From Eubacteriales bacterium (GTDB lineage: Bacteria; Bacillota; Clostridia; Tissierellales; GPF-1), in the NCBI GenBank assembly GCA_030625815.1, contig DAOUQF010000014.1, positions 26,786-90,785 of the forward strand: 64,000 nt of DNA. The letters run 5' to 3'. Below, piece after piece: positions 43,264 to 53,958 of the stretch (positions within the stretch are counted from its first letter, which is position 1; each line of letters opens with the position of its first letter). The notes below the pieces were generated by a model. It was given only the letters and a program-made list of their open reading frames with translations. It did no database searches and was not told the origin of the DNA. A program made the position numbers and the translations under genes.

Positions 43264-43956
43264 ATGAAAACAAATTATTTGACGGTTTATCAGGAAGCAG
43301 AAGCAGAATTTGTTGAGAAGAAGTCTCGGTTTATCGGATATGCTACGCCGATTCAATCGGAGGCGGAGGGGGCAGCCTTTATCGAGAAAATTCGATCCAT
43401 GCACAAGCAAGCCACCCATGTTGTACCTGTATATGTCTATGGAGGCCAATATGAATGCCAGAGGTATTCGGACGATGGCGAACCCAGCGGCACTGCCGGG
43501 ATCCCGATCTTAAGCATGGTCAAGCAGCGGAATATAAAAAACATCGCCATCGCGGTGGTTCGATACTTCGGGGGAACAAAACTCGGAACGGGTGGATTGG
43601 TTCGCGCTTATACACACTGCGCTCAGCGGGCAATCGAGGCAGCCATTTTAATTGAGCAGGTTCAAATGAGCGGTTATCGTTTGACCATTGATTATACCAA
43701 GTATGGAAAACTGCAAAACGAGTTGGAAACCAGACCCTATGAAATTGTCAGTCAGGAATTTTTGGACCGGGTAGGAATAGAAGTGGTTGCTCGATCGGAG
43801 AGCCAAGAGGCGCTCCATGCGTATTTGTTGAATTTCACTCAGGGGAAAGAAGTCTTAAACCAGATGCGTCCTCGATTTGTCCCCTGCAAAGACGGCCGGG
43901 TCGACGGGGAGGACTTTTTATTGAGTGAAGACTGGGTTGAGGGTTCGCAGAATTGA
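43264..43956 (+). CDS. YigZ/IMPACT family protein
   Basis: 230-residue protein of the UPF0029/IMPACT family with an N-terminal Impact domain (EKKSRFIGYATPI, then QRYSDDGEPSGTAGIPIL, and VVRYFGGTKLGTGGLVRAY, the family signature) and a C-terminal DUF1949 ferredoxin-like domain from about residue 140. The bacterial role is not established; eukaryotic IMPACT modulates translation control. ATG 43264 is set by GAGGTG with 6-base spacing, rather than the ATG at 43255 that overlaps the RBS. Its stop codon overlaps the yebC -35. Confidence 0.92.
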   Translation: MKTNYLTVYQEAEAEFVEKKSRFIGYATPIQSEAEGAAFIEKIRSMHKQATHVVPVYVYGGQYECQRYSDDGEPSGTAGIPILSMVKQRNIKNIAIAVVRYFGGTKLGTGGLVRAYTHCAQRAIEAAILIEQVQMSGYRLTIDYTKYGKLQNELETRPYEIVSQEFLDRVGIEVVARSESQEALHAYLLNFTQGKEVLNQMRPRFVPCKDGRVDGEDFLLSEDWVEGSQN

Positions 43957-43981
43957 AAGAAAGCGAGAAATGTGTTATAAT
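43953..43981 (+). promoter_or_regulatory. yebC-family gene promoter
   Basis: -35 TTGAAA at 43953-43958 and -10 TATAAT at 43976-43981, exact 17-base spacer, overlapping the end of the YigZ gene. Confidence 0.82.
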
Positions 43982-44009
43982 TTTTTCGTAGAAATTGAAG
44001 GAGGAACTT

Positions 44010-44744
44010 ATGTCAGGACATTCAAAATGGGCAAATATCAAGCATCGGAAAGGGAAACAGGACGCGGTGCGAGGCAAGATGTTTACAAAGATCGCGCGTC
44101 AGTTGACCGTAGCGGCGAAAGACGGCGGCCTCGATCCAGAATATAACGCGGGTTTAAAAACAGCGATTGAAAAAGCAAAGGCAGTGAATATGCCGAATGA
44201 CAATATCAAGCGCGCGATTCAAAAAGGCGCCGGAGGCGCTGACAGCGTCAACTATGAAGAGATTCGGTATGAAGGCTATGGCCCCCATGGCGTAGCGGTT
44301 ATCGTGGATTGTTTGACGGATAATAAAAAGCGTACGGTTGCCGATATCAAATATTACTTTGATAAAAACGGCGGCAATATGGGAACAACCGGGTCAGTCG
44401 CATTTATGTTTGATCGCAAGGGAATCTTGCTGATTGATCGCGATGGGTTTTCAATCGATGAAGAGGAAATGATGATGCAGGCATTGGAAGCGGGGGCGGA
44501 AGACTTTGAAGCTTCGGATGAATTCTTTGAAATCATCACGGATCCCAATGATTTTTCAACGGTGCGGGATGCCTTGTTGGCGGAGAATATTCAGTTTGTT
44601 AAAGCAGAACTGACGTATATTCCGCAGATGCAGACGAGTATTCCAGAAGAATCCTATAAGAATATGAATCGCATGCTCGACGCGATGGAAGAAAACGACG
44701 ACATTCAAAATGTCTACCACAACTGGGATATGCCAGAAGAATAG
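44010..44744 (+). CDS. YebC/PmpR family protein
   Basis: 244-residue YebC family protein. MSGHSKWANIKHRKGKQDA is the diagnostic start; three alpha/beta domains follow, with NDNIKRAIQKG and YEGYGPHGVAVIVDCLTDNKKRT (in part) conserved. The family was described as transcription regulators and more recently linked to translation of difficult motifs. ATG 44010 has GAAGGAGG upstream. It often lies near ruvABC, as here: ruvAB begins 0.6 kb downstream, though a minus-strand VOC gene is interposed and ruvC is absent. Confidence 0.95.
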   Translation: MSGHSKWANIKHRKGKQDAVRGKMFTKIARQLTVAAKDGGLDPEYNAGLKTAIEKAKAVNMPNDNIKRAIQKGAGGADSVNYEEIRYEGYGPHGVAVIVDCLTDNKKRTVADIKYYFDKNGGNMGTTGSVAFMFDRKGILLIDRDGFSIDEEEMMMQALEAGAEDFEASDEFFEIITDPNDFSTVRDALLAENIQFVKAELTYIPQMQTSIPEESYKNMNRMLDAMEENDDIQNVYHNWDMPEE

Positions 44745-44746
44745 AA

Positions 44747-44776
44747 CAGCGCCCGAATTTTCGGGCGCTGATTTTT
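44747..44776. terminator. Shared terminator between yebC and VOC genes
   Basis: Perfect 10-bp stem CAGCGCCCGA/TCGGGCGCTG with an ATTT loop and five Ts on the plus strand; it serves the convergent minus-strand gene as well. Confidence 0.88.
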
Positions 44777-45173
44777 ATTCTTCTTCTTCTTCTTCTTCTT
44801 CTTCTGGTTCCTCTTCTTGATAGACAATGGGTTGCATCATTCCCATAATGGTATCGAGAGGATCCTTGAAATAGGCGAGGCGGCCAACTCTAGGAATCTC
44901 CTGCGGCGGCATAATGATGGTACCTCCATTATCCACGACCCGCTTCAGTTTTTCGTCAAGGTCTTCCACGTTGATGGTTAAAATGATTTTTTGATCAAAA
45001 TCCTCAGCGGGCATAAACCCACCGTTGATGCCGGAAACATCTTTGCCTGTATCGATCTGATGGTAGTTCATTTGTTCATAGACTTCATAGGTCCAACCGA
45101 AGCATTCCTGATAAAAAGCCTTGGATGTTTCAAAGTTGCTGGATCCGATTTCAAAGTGTACGATTTTACTCAT
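44775..45173 (-). CDS. VOC (glyoxalase/bleomycin-resistance) superfamily protein with polyglutamate tail
   Basis: 132-residue VOC-fold protein with the paired beta-alpha-beta modules: KIVHFEIGSSNFETSKAFYQ at the start and GRLAYFKDPLDTIMGMMQP at the end, like YdeM/CFP-30-type members. Substrate unknown. The last fourteen residues are nearly all glutamate (QEEEPEEEEEEEEE), encoded partly by a (GAA) repeat on its own strand. The acidic tail is outside the fold and its length could vary by slippage. A -10 (TATAAT, 45203-45208 minus strand) and AAGGAGG precede it; it diverges from ruvA. Confidence 0.88.
   Translation of the reverse strand: MSKIVHFEIGSSNFETSKAFYQECFGWTYEVYEQMNYHQIDTGKDVSGINGGFMPAEDFDQKIILTINVEDLDEKLKRVVDNGGTIIMPPQEIPRVGRLAYFKDPLDTIMGMMQPIVYQEEEPEEEEEEEEE
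44778..44804 (+). repeat. (TTC)9 trinucleotide microsatellite
   Basis: Nine perfect TTC units encode nine consecutive Glu (GAA) codons at the end of the minus-strand VOC gene, ending at its stop codon. Confidence 0.95.
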
Positions 45174-45253
45174 TAGATCCTCCTTCCTTGATTTCTTTCT
45201 TCATTATATATCTATCCGAAATTCAGAAAGATAAACGGTGCTGTATCGTGGAT

Positions 45254-45277
45254 ACAAACATATGTTTGTGCTATAAT
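45254..45277 (+). promoter_or_regulatory. ruvAB promoter with LexA-like palindrome
   Basis: ACAAACATATGTTTGT at 45254-45269 is a perfect 16-base palindrome ending two bases before the -10 TATAAT (45272-45277). Its core matches the Bacillus LexA box CGAACATATGTTCG with A/T at the two variable outer positions. ruvAB is a classic SOS target, so LexA repression is likely. A weak -35 is TGGATA at 45249-45254. Confidence 0.75.
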
Positions 45278-45299
45278 AAAAAAATAAGGAGGCGTTGTT

Positions 45300-45887
45300 A
45301 TGTTGGATTATATCATTGGCCGTGTGGAAGAGATTCAAGAGAGTGCATTAATTGTCGATCGAGATGGGTTGGGGATCGTTGTGCATAGCGCCGGTTCAAG
45401 TTTGCACTTGTTGCAGACGGGAGAAGAGGCGAAATTATATACGGAATTGCAGATTCGAGACGATCAAATCCATTTGGTCGGTTTTTTAAGTCGAGAAGAG
45501 AGAACCATGTATCGATTGTTGCTTAGCGTCTCCAAGGTGGGGCCAAAGGCTGCCATGGGATTGATGACGGGATTGCCTTTGGATTTGTTGCAAGGAGCGA
45601 TTTTATCCGAGGATGACAAGGCGTTGTCCGCTTGTCCGGGGATTGGAAAGAAAACTGCAGAACGCATTATTTTTGATCTTCGCGGAAAGATTGAAGGATG
45701 GGTTCCGGCGGGCAAGACACAGGGTGCCAGGGAGATTCCCGCGATCACCGAAGCCACGGAGGGTTTGATGGCATTGGGCTATTCGAGAACCGAAGCCATG
45801 CACGCGTTGAACAGCGTTCAAGGAATGACGGAGGAAAGCACGGCGAGCCAATTGATTCGCGCCGCGCTACGGAATCTGGTTCGATAG
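45300..45887 (+). CDS. ruvA: Holliday junction branch-migration protein RuvA
   Basis: 195-residue RuvA, which as a tetramer binds Holliday junctions and loads RuvB. The N-terminal OB fold (MLDYIIGRVEEIQESALIVD) is followed by the helix-hairpin-helix pair (LLLSVSKVGPKAAMGLM and LSACPGIGKKTAERIIFDL) and a C-terminal RuvB-contacting domain (ATEGLMALGYSRTEAMHAL). RBS AGGAGG. The gene is 9 bases before ruvB. ruvC is not adjacent. Confidence 0.97.
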   Translation: MLDYIIGRVEEIQESALIVDRDGLGIVVHSAGSSLHLLQTGEEAKLYTELQIRDDQIHLVGFLSREERTMYRLLLSVSKVGPKAAMGLMTGLPLDLLQGAILSEDDKALSACPGIGKKTAERIIFDLRGKIEGWVPAGKTQGAREIPAITEATEGLMALGYSRTEAMHALNSVQGMTEESTASQLIRAALRNLVR

Positions 45888-45896
45888 GAGGAAAAG

Positions 45897-46928
45897 ATGG
45901 ATGGATTGATCAATAGCCGGATCACAACACAAAATAAACGATCGGAAGATCGTCCCATCGAGAAAAGCCTTCGCCCCTTGCGGATGGAGGAATATATTGG
46001 GCAAGATAAGATCAAAACCCAATTGCGGATCTTTATTGATGCGGCAAAGGCAAGAAGCGAGTCCCTGGACCATGTGCTTTTTTATGGCCCTCCAGGACTT
46101 GGAAAAACAACCCTTGCAAGCATCATTGCCCATGAAATGGATGTGCAATTGAAGATTACATCAGGTCCTGCAATCGAAAGACCGGGAGATCTGGCGGCGA
46201 TATTAACGACACTCGAGGAGGGCGATGTCTTATTTATCGATGAAATTCATCGCTTGAACCGCGTGGTTGAAGAGGTGTTGTATCCAGCCATGGAGGATCA
46301 TGCGATTGATATTGTTGTGGGGAAGGGCCCGAGTTCCCGCTCGATCCGCTTGGATCTGAACAACTTCACTTTGGTAGGCGCAACGACGCGCGCCGGATTA
46401 TTGAGTTCCCCCTTGCGGGATCGATTCGGCATGATTTGTAAATTGGACTTCTATTCCCCAGGGGAATTGGAGATTATTGTGACTCGATCCGCTGATATTT
46501 TGGACGTGGCGATCGATGTGAAGGGCGCCGCTCAAATTGCGCGCAGGTCCAGGGGAACACCGCGAATTGCCAATCGTTTATTGAAGCGGGTTCGTGACTA
46601 CGCGCAGGTGGTTCATCAGGGAGCCATCACAGACGGCGTCGCGGGCAAGGCCTTGGAATTAATGGAAGTGGACGCCATGGGGCTGGATCATGTGGATATT
46701 CGATTGCTTCATACGATCCTGTATGATTTTGCTGGAGGACCTGTCGGTTTGGATACACTCGCCGCTTCCATCGGTGAAGATTCTTCTACGATTGAGGACG
46801 TTGTTGAGCCCTATCTTTTGCAAGTCGGTCTTTTGCAGCGGACGCCGAGAGGCAGAATTGTAACATTGAAGGGGAAAAAATACTTTGGAGAAGTGCTTGA
46901 TTCTGACCTGATATCAATGTTAAAATAA
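45897..46928 (+). CDS. ruvB: Holliday junction helicase RuvB
   Basis: 343-residue AAA+ motor that drives branch migration. Signature parts are [18 protein letters not shown], Walker [12 protein letters not shown], Walker [12 protein letters not shown], sensor 1 [18 protein letters not shown] and the C-terminal winged helix ([16 protein letters not shown]). RBS AGGAGG. It is expressed with ruvA from the LexA-like promoter, and queA follows 32 bases later, the usual Firmicute order. Confidence 0.98.
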   Translation: MDGLINSRITTQNKRSEDRPIEKSLRPLRMEEYIGQDKIKTQLRIFIDAAKARSESLDHVLFYGPPGLGKTTLASIIAHEMDVQLKITSGPAIERPGDLAAILTTLEEGDVLFIDEIHRLNRVVEEVLYPAMEDHAIDIVVGKGPSSRSIRLDLNNFTLVGATTRAGLLSSPLRDRFGMICKLDFYSPGELEIIVTRSADILDVAIDVKGAAQIARRSRGTPRIANRLLKRVRDYAQVVHQGAITDGVAGKALELMEVDAMGLDHVDIRLLHTILYDFAGGPVGLDTLAASIGEDSSTIEDVVEPYLLQVGLLQRTPRGRIVTLKGKKYFGEVLDSDLISMLK

Positions 46929-46960
46929 ATATTTGCAGAAGATGATAAAAGGATGAGGAT

Positions 46961-49136
<2,176 letters not shown>

Positions 49137-49166
49137 TAGCCTCAGTAGACTTAAGGAGGGGTAAAT

Positions 49167-49448
49167 ATGGACTTGATCTATCAATTGGGACCAATTCTTT
49201 TAATGTTGGTGTTGTTTTACTTTATGCTGATTCGGCCGCAACAGAAAAAGCAGAAAGAAACACAGAGGATGCGCGATAGCGTTAAAAATGGAGACGAGGT
49301 TGTAACAATCGGCGGCATTTATGGCACCGTTACTGCAATCAAAGACGAGCAGATCACTATCCAAGTCGGCGCTGACAAATCTCGATTTGTTGTAGCGAAG
49401 TGGGCAGTTGGCAGTGTTGTCAAGAAAAACGAAAAAGAGAATGCGTAA
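49167..49448 (+). CDS. yajC: Preprotein translocase subunit YajC
   Basis: 93-residue single-span membrane protein, part of the SecDF-YajC accessory complex. A hydrophobic helix at residues 8-23 (GPILLMLVLFYFMLIRP) leads to the family signature RPQQKKQKETQRMRDSVKNG (in part) and GDEVVTIGGIYGTV. RBS AGGAGGGG. SecDF lies 2.2 kb downstream, separated by the scf genes. Confidence 0.95.
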   Translation: MDLIYQLGPILLMLVLFYFMLIRPQQKKQKETQRMRDSVKNGDEVVTIGGIYGTVTAIKDEQITIQVGADKSRFVVAKWAVGSVVKKNEKENA

Positions 49449-49453
49449 ATCAG

Positions 49454-49482
49454 ACTTTCCGCATATTTTGCGGGGAGTTTTT
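49454..49482 (+). terminator. Intrinsic terminator after yajC
   Basis: A 9-bp stem ACTTTCCGC/GCGGGGAGT (two G-U pairs) with a seven-base loop and T-run. It isolates the scfA promoter. Confidence 0.75.
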
Positions 49483-49485
49483 CTC

Positions 49486-49514
49486 TTTTCATGAAGCTGG
49501 GAGTGTGGTATAAT
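49486..49514 (+). promoter_or_regulatory. scfA promoter with inverted repeat around the -10
   Basis: -35 TTTTCA at 49486-49491 and -10 TATAAT at 49509-49514 (spacer 17, with an upstream TG). AGTGTG-GTATAAT-CACACT (49502-49520) is an inverted repeat with the -10 in its centre, a possible operator. Confidence 0.7.
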
Positions 49515-49543
49515 CACACTCGTAGAGTGAAGGAGGTTATGAG

Positions 49544-49684
49544 ATGAAACATATTCGATCTTTAAACAAAGCGAATCAGAAAGCAACGGCTGCAACCGGC
49601 GGATGTGGCGAATGTCAAACTTCTTGCCAATCAGCATGCAAAACATCATGCACGGTCGGAAATCAGACTTGTGAACAGCTATAG
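49544..49684 (+). CDS. scfA: SCIFF ranthipeptide precursor (six-cysteine peptide)
   Basis: 46-residue peptide, the substrate of the radical SAM maturase encoded next. The leader (MKHIRSLNKANQKATAATGG) is followed by a core with exactly six cysteines spaced C-x2-C-x3-C-x3-C-x3-C-x6-C (residues 21, 24, 28, 32, 36, 43), the definition of six cysteines in forty-five. In studied homologues the maturase forms Cys-to-residue thioethers. RBS AAGGAGG with 7-8 base spacing. SCIFF pairs are near-universal in Clostridia and their function is still debated (quorum or growth regulation has been proposed). Confidence 0.96.
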   Translation: MKHIRSLNKANQKATAATGGCGECQTSCQSACKTSCTVGNQTCEQL

Positions 49685-49692
49685 AAACGATG

Positions 49693-49718
49693 AAGTAGTG
49701 GCTTGCCGCTACTTTTTT
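49693..49718 (+). terminator. Terminator/attenuator between scfA and scfB
   Basis: A 10-bp stem AAGTAGTGGC/GCCGCTACTT (one G-U, effective loop CTTG) followed by six Ts lies 9 bases after the scfA stop and 17 before scfB. It would yield much more peptide message than maturase message. Confidence 0.88.
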
Positions 49719-49734
49719 CACGTTATGGAGAGGA

Positions 49735-51144
49735 ATGAATTTTTTGGAAAAAATAGGAAATCAAAGAAATCAGAATCAGATTCATTGTTTTGAAAACCAA
49801 GGATTTCAACTGGTCCTGGATATTGCCTCAGGTAGTGTGCATGTATTTGATCAATTGGCATTTGAACTGGTACAGGAATATACGGAGAAGACAGAAGCGG
49901 AATTGATTGACGCTTATTTCGACCGATATTCGAAAGAGGAAATACAAGAAGCAATCGGTGAAATCGAAGCCTTGATCGCAGAAGATCGACTTTTCAGCGA
50001 AGAGGCGGTAGTCGATCGAAAGCGTTTGTCTCATCAAAATTCTCCCATCAAGGCGATGTGTCTGCATGTCACCCATGATTGCAATCTCAGGTGCAAGTAT
50101 TGTTTTGCGGATGGAGGCGATTATGCGGGTCCCAAGGCGCTGATGAGTGCGGAAGTCGGAAAGAAAGCATTGAAGTTTTTGGTAGAGCATTCAAAAAACC
50201 GGCACAATCTCGAAGTGGATTTCTTCGGTGGCGAACCCTTGATGAACTTTGAGGTTGTCAAAGAGCTGGTGACCTACGGCCGGGGATTGGAAAAGGAATT
50301 TGATAAGAACTTTCGGTTTACGATTACGACCAATGGCGTATTGTTGACGGATGAGATTGATGAATATATGAAGAGTGAGATGAGCAATGTAGTCCTCAGT
50401 CTTGATGGAAGACCGGAAGTGAATGATCGCATGCGACGAACCTTAAATGATCAGGGGAGTTTTGAAATCATCGCACCGAAGTTTCAACATTCTGTCGCTG
50501 CGAGGGGATCGCGGGATTATTATGTGCGGGGAACCTTTACCGCTCATAACTTGGACTTTTCCAAAGATGTGGAATACTTCCACGAGATGGGTTTTGTTCA
50601 TACCTCCATGGAACCGGTTGTTTCTGATCCGAAATTCGATTATGCATTGACAGAGGCTCATTTGCCGCAGATCCTGTCGGAGTATGACCGTCTGGCGGGA
50701 AAATATGTGCAGTGGAAAAAAGAAGGAAAGAAATTTTCTTTCTTCCATTTCAATGTGGATCTTGACCGCGGGCCTTGCATCATCAAGAAGATGATCGGTT
50801 GCGGAGCTGGTAGCGAATATGTTGCAGTAAGTCCGGAAGGCGACTTGTATCCTTGCCATCAATTTGTCGGTGAAGACGAATTCAAGATGGGCACCGTGGA
50901 TACGGGAATCGCAAAACCGGAAATTCCAGCTCGCTTTGCAAACTTGAATATCTTTACCAAAGATACCTGTCGGAATTGCTGGGCGCGATATTTCTGCAGC
51001 GGCGGCTGCCATGCCCATGCTTATCACGCGAATCATGATCTGACGAAACCATTTAAAGTGGCGTGCGAGATGGAGCGCAAGCGAGTGGAGTGCGCCATCG
51101 GCATTCAGGCGGCGTTGGCAATGGAGGAACCGAAAGATGAATAG
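49735..51144 (+). CDS. scfB: SCIFF maturase (radical SAM/SPASM thioether synthase)
   Basis: 469-residue radical SAM enzyme that crosslinks the ScfA peptide. The N-terminal region (residues 1-100) is the peptide-recognition (RRE/PqqD-like) domain. The radical cluster motif is CNLRCKYC (about residue 119-126). SPASM/twitch auxiliary cluster ligands lie in GCGAGSEY, DLYPCHQF, CRNCWARYFCSGGCHAHAYH and the terminal CEMERKRVEC. RBS GGAGAGGA. The gene overlaps the next by 8 bases. No exporter or protease gene is next to it. Confidence 0.96.
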   Translation: MNFLEKIGNQRNQNQIHCFENQGFQLVLDIASGSVHVFDQLAFELVQEYTEKTEAELIDAYFDRYSKEEIQEAIGEIEALIAEDRLFSEEAVVDRKRLSHQNSPIKAMCLHVTHDCNLRCKYCFADGGDYAGPKALMSAEVGKKALKFLVEHSKNRHNLEVDFFGGEPLMNFEVVKELVTYGRGLEKEFDKNFRFTITTNGVLLTDEIDEYMKSEMSNVVLSLDGRPEVNDRMRRTLNDQGSFEIIAPKFQHSVAARGSRDYYVRGTFTAHNLDFSKDVEYFHEMGFVHTSMEPVVSDPKFDYALTEAHLPQILSEYDRLAGKYVQWKKEGKKFSFFHFNVDLDRGPCIIKKMIGCGAGSEYVAVSPEGDLYPCHQFVGEDEFKMGTVDTGIAKPEIPARFANLNIFTKDTCRNCWARYFCSGGCHAHAYHANHDLTKPFKVACEMERKRVECAIGIQAALAMEEPKDE

Positions 51145-51646
51145 CGAAAAAGTGATGCAAAAGCCGAAGATCCATGAATCGGTTTATCTTGCACCGGGTT
51201 CGACTGTGACGGGAAGTGTCGTTATTGGCGCGAAGTGCACCATCTGGCCTGGAGCCGTCTTACGCGGCGATGAAGACGATATTGTGATCGGCGAGCGATC
51301 CAATGTTCAGGACAACGCGGTTTTGCATCAGTCGATTGGCGTTCCGGTGAGCGTTGGCAATGATGTAACGATCGGCCACTTGGCGATTGTTCACAGTGCG
51401 GTGATTGGCAACAATGTCTTGATTGGAATGGGAGCGATTGTATTGGATGGCGCAGTCATCGAAGACAATGTTCTGGTCGGCGCGGGAGCGCTGATCGCCC
51501 CGAACAAACGGATCCCTTCAGGGAGTCTGGTTGTTGGTTCTCCCGGTCGTGTCATTCGAGAATTGACGACGGAGGAGATTGCCGGCATTACCAAGAATGC
51601 AGCAGACTATGTAGCTCTTGGCGAGGCGTATCAAAATCTGGAATAA
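51137..51646 (+). CDS. Gamma-carbonic anhydrase-like hexapeptide-repeat protein
   Basis: 169-residue left-handed beta-helix protein with many V/I-G hexapeptide turns (PGSTVTGSVVIGAKC onwards). It retains the Zn-type histidine pattern: NVQDNAVLH, then IGHLAIVH, and a Gln/Asp set typical of YrdA/PaaY/CaiE members. Carbonic anhydrase activity is possible but unproven for this subgroup. Its start overlaps scfB by 8 bases, so it is co-expressed with the maturase, although no functional link is known. Confidence 0.9.
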   Translation: MNSEKVMQKPKIHESVYLAPGSTVTGSVVIGAKCTIWPGAVLRGDEDDIVIGERSNVQDNAVLHQSIGVPVSVGNDVTIGHLAIVHSAVIGNNVLIGMGAIVLDGAVIEDNVLVGAGALIAPNKRIPSGSLVVGSPGRVIRELTTEEIAGITKNAADYVALGEAYQNLE

Positions 51647-51648
51647 TA

Positions 51649-51657
51649 TGCTATAAT
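51649..51657 (+). promoter_or_regulatory. secDF promoter (extended -10)
   Basis: TGCTATAAT is an extended -10 about 38 bases before secD; the -35 (TATCAA at 51629) is weak. Confidence 0.55.
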
Positions 51658-51694
51658 CGAACAGTGAATGAATTGCAGAAGGAGGAGTAACGAC

Positions 51695-53041
51695 ATGAAC
51701 GGAAAGAAAGTGGCGATTCTAGTTTTGGTAATCGCTATTATCCTTGGAATGACAGGGATTAGCGTGAAAGGCCTTTCTTTGGGCGAAAATTCCGTGCAGC
51801 CGATAGGCGATCAAATCAAACTGGGTTTGGATCTAAGCGGTGGTGTTTACGTGGTGCTTGAGGCGCAGACGGATTCAACGGGCGAGGAATTGGCTCAAAA
51901 GATGAATGAAGCAAAATTGATTATTGAACAGCGGGTAAATGGTTTGGGTGTTAGCCAGCCGACCGTTGTGATTGAGGGAGAAGATCGGATTCGTGTGGAA
52001 TTGCCAGGACTGGACAATACACAAGAAGCGATCAGTTTGATTGGACAGACAGCGAAACTAGAGTTCCGTTACCTGCCAGCGTTCGTTGATTTGACGGAAT
52101 TCGCCTCTCTATCCGTAGCGGAGCAACAGGTGTATTTCAACGAAAACAGCGTGATTGCCGTAACGGGTGATCAGGTCGTTAAATCGGAAGCGGGTATTCA
52201 AGAGAACGACCTAGGTCAATCGACGCCGGTTGTTACTTTGGGATTGAACGATGAGGGCGCTGTGGCTTTTGAAGAGGCGACACGGGAGTTGAGTCAGCGT
52301 ACCGACAGAAACTTGCGCACCCTGTTTATTCTTTTAGACGGTGTCGTGATTTCGTCTCCCGAGGTACCGCCAGGATTGGTAATCGATGATGGCAAAGCCA
52401 TTATTGAAGGCGGTTTTGCTTCCGTGGAAGATGCAGCAAACCTTGCGATGTTGATCAAAGCGGGTTCATTGCCAGTTGACTTGGTGGAAATTCAATCCTC
52501 TGTGATTGGACCGACTTTGGGATTGGAATCGATGGATCGAAGTGTGAAGGCTGCGCTGATCGGCATGGCGATCATCTTCTTATTTATGTTGCTTGTCTAC
52601 CGTGTTCCTGGTTTCGTTGCCGACTTGAACCTATTGGTTTATATCTGCATCGTATTGTGGACCATGGCGAAGATCGGTGCGGTATTAACCCTTCCGGGAA
52701 TTGCCGGTATGATTCTTTCGATCGGTATGGCGGTGGATGCCAATGTCGTAATCTTTGAACGGATTCGCGAAGAAATTCGCAATGGAAAGACGCCGCGGTC
52801 TGCTGTAGACAGCGGATTCAAGCGAGCCTTGCGGACGGTGTTGGATGCCAATATTACAACGCTTATTGCCGGGATCGTCTTATATGCCTTTGGCATGGGT
52901 CCAATTAAAGGATTTGCGGTAACCTTGATCATTGGTTTGATTGCGTCGTTGATTACAGCTGTATTCTTGACACGTTTTGTCTTGAATCTTGTGATCGATA
53001 CGAAATTATTCAGATCCAAGGCAGTATTTGGCGTGAAGTAG
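51695..53041 (+). CDS. secD: Protein translocase subunit SecD
   Basis: 448-residue membrane protein that, with SecF, uses the proton gradient to pull proteins out of SecYEG. One N-terminal span, then the periplasmic P1 domain beginning with LGLDLSGGVYVVLEA, and a C-terminal five-helix RND block with SLGLESMDRSVKAALIGM, PGIAGMILSIGMAVDANVVI and FERIREE. It is at the short end of the family. ATG 51695 has AGGAGGAG upstream; an in-frame ATG at 51668 lies before that RBS. secF follows 13 bases later. Confidence 0.97.
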   Translation: MNGKKVAILVLVIAIILGMTGISVKGLSLGENSVQPIGDQIKLGLDLSGGVYVVLEAQTDSTGEELAQKMNEAKLIIEQRVNGLGVSQPTVVIEGEDRIRVELPGLDNTQEAISLIGQTAKLEFRYLPAFVDLTEFASLSVAEQQVYFNENSVIAVTGDQVVKSEAGIQENDLGQSTPVVTLGLNDEGAVAFEEATRELSQRTDRNLRTLFILLDGVVISSPEVPPGLVIDDGKAIIEGGFASVEDAANLAMLIKAGSLPVDLVEIQSSVIGPTLGLESMDRSVKAALIGMAIIFLFMLLVYRVPGFVADLNLLVYICIVLWTMAKIGAVLTLPGIAGMILSIGMAVDANVVIFERIREEIRNGKTPRSAVDSGFKRALRTVLDANITTLIAGIVLYAFGMGPIKGFAVTLIIGLIASLITAVFLTRFVLNLVIDTKLFRSKAVFGVK

Positions 53042-53054
53042 ACGGGGAGGAAGA

Positions 53055-53957
53055 ATGATGAAGAAGATTCAGATTATTAAACGACGAAAAACATTTTACA
53101 TCCTTTCTAGCCTGGTAATCATTGCTGGACTTGTGATGGGAATGATCAATGGCTTGAATTATGGGATTGATTTTACCGGCGGCACGCTGCTTCAAATTAG
53201 TTTGGGGCAAGAGGTGAGCGTTGAGGAAGTTCGAGTGATTACCGATGCTTTCGATGCGGAAGCCGAGGTGGTTCATGCGGGTGATGTCAACCAGGAAGTC
53301 ATGATAAAAACACAGACGAATTTGACGCCGGAACAGCGAACGGCTGTCTTTAAAGAATTTCAAGCGAAATACAATTTGCCGGATGATGCCTTTATCAAAT
53401 CCGAAAAGTTCGGACCTTCAGTTGGTGAGGAAATCCGGAGAAACGCGTATTTGTCAATTGTCATCGCAACGGCTTTGATGTTGCTTTATATCACAGTGCG
53501 ATTTGAGTTTCGATTTGGGTTGGCAGCGGTAGCGGCATTGATCCACGATGTCTTGATCGGTCTGAGCGTTTACGCCATCTTCCGATTGCAGGTAAACAGC
53601 TCCTTTGTTGCCGCGATTTTAACGATCGTCGGATATTCGATCAATGATACGATCGTCTTGTTTGACCGTGTGCGGGAAAACCGCAAATCGATGAAACGTG
53701 GAGAATACGAAGAGTTGATTGACTCAAGCATCAGCCAGACGATGACACGAACCATCAATACATCGATTACGACTTTGGTCGCGATTCTATGTTTGTACAT
53801 CTTCGGGGTAACCGCGATTCGAGAATTTGCGCTTCCTTTGCTGGTGGGTGTAGTCGTGGGAACATATTCATCGATTTTTATTGCAAGCCCAGCTTGGTAT
53901 GAGATGATGATTCGAGACAAGCATCATAAGCGTTCGTACTCAGGGAAAAATGCGTAA
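53055..53957 (+). CDS. secF: Protein translocase subunit SecF
   Basis: 300-residue partner of SecD. It has the N-terminal helix, the GLNYGIDFTGGTLLQI signature and C-terminal helices with TIVGYSINDTIVLFDRVREN and TRTINTSITTLVAIL. Two ATGs stand in tandem (53055, 53058); GGGGAGG is slightly better spaced for the second. It closes the secDF unit and is followed by a GC-rich hairpin. Confidence 0.97.
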   Translation: MMKKIQIIKRRKTFYILSSLVIIAGLVMGMINGLNYGIDFTGGTLLQISLGQEVSVEEVRVITDAFDAEAEVVHAGDVNQEVMIKTQTNLTPEQRTAVFKEFQAKYNLPDDAFIKSEKFGPSVGEEIRRNAYLSIVIATALMLLYITVRFEFRFGLAAVAALIHDVLIGLSVYAIFRLQVNSSFVAAILTIVGYSINDTIVLFDRVRENRKSMKRGEYEELIDSSISQTMTRTINTSITTLVAILCLYIFGVTAIREFALPLLVGVVVGTYSSIFIASPAWYEMMIRDKHHKRSYSGKNA

Positions 53958-53958
53958 G

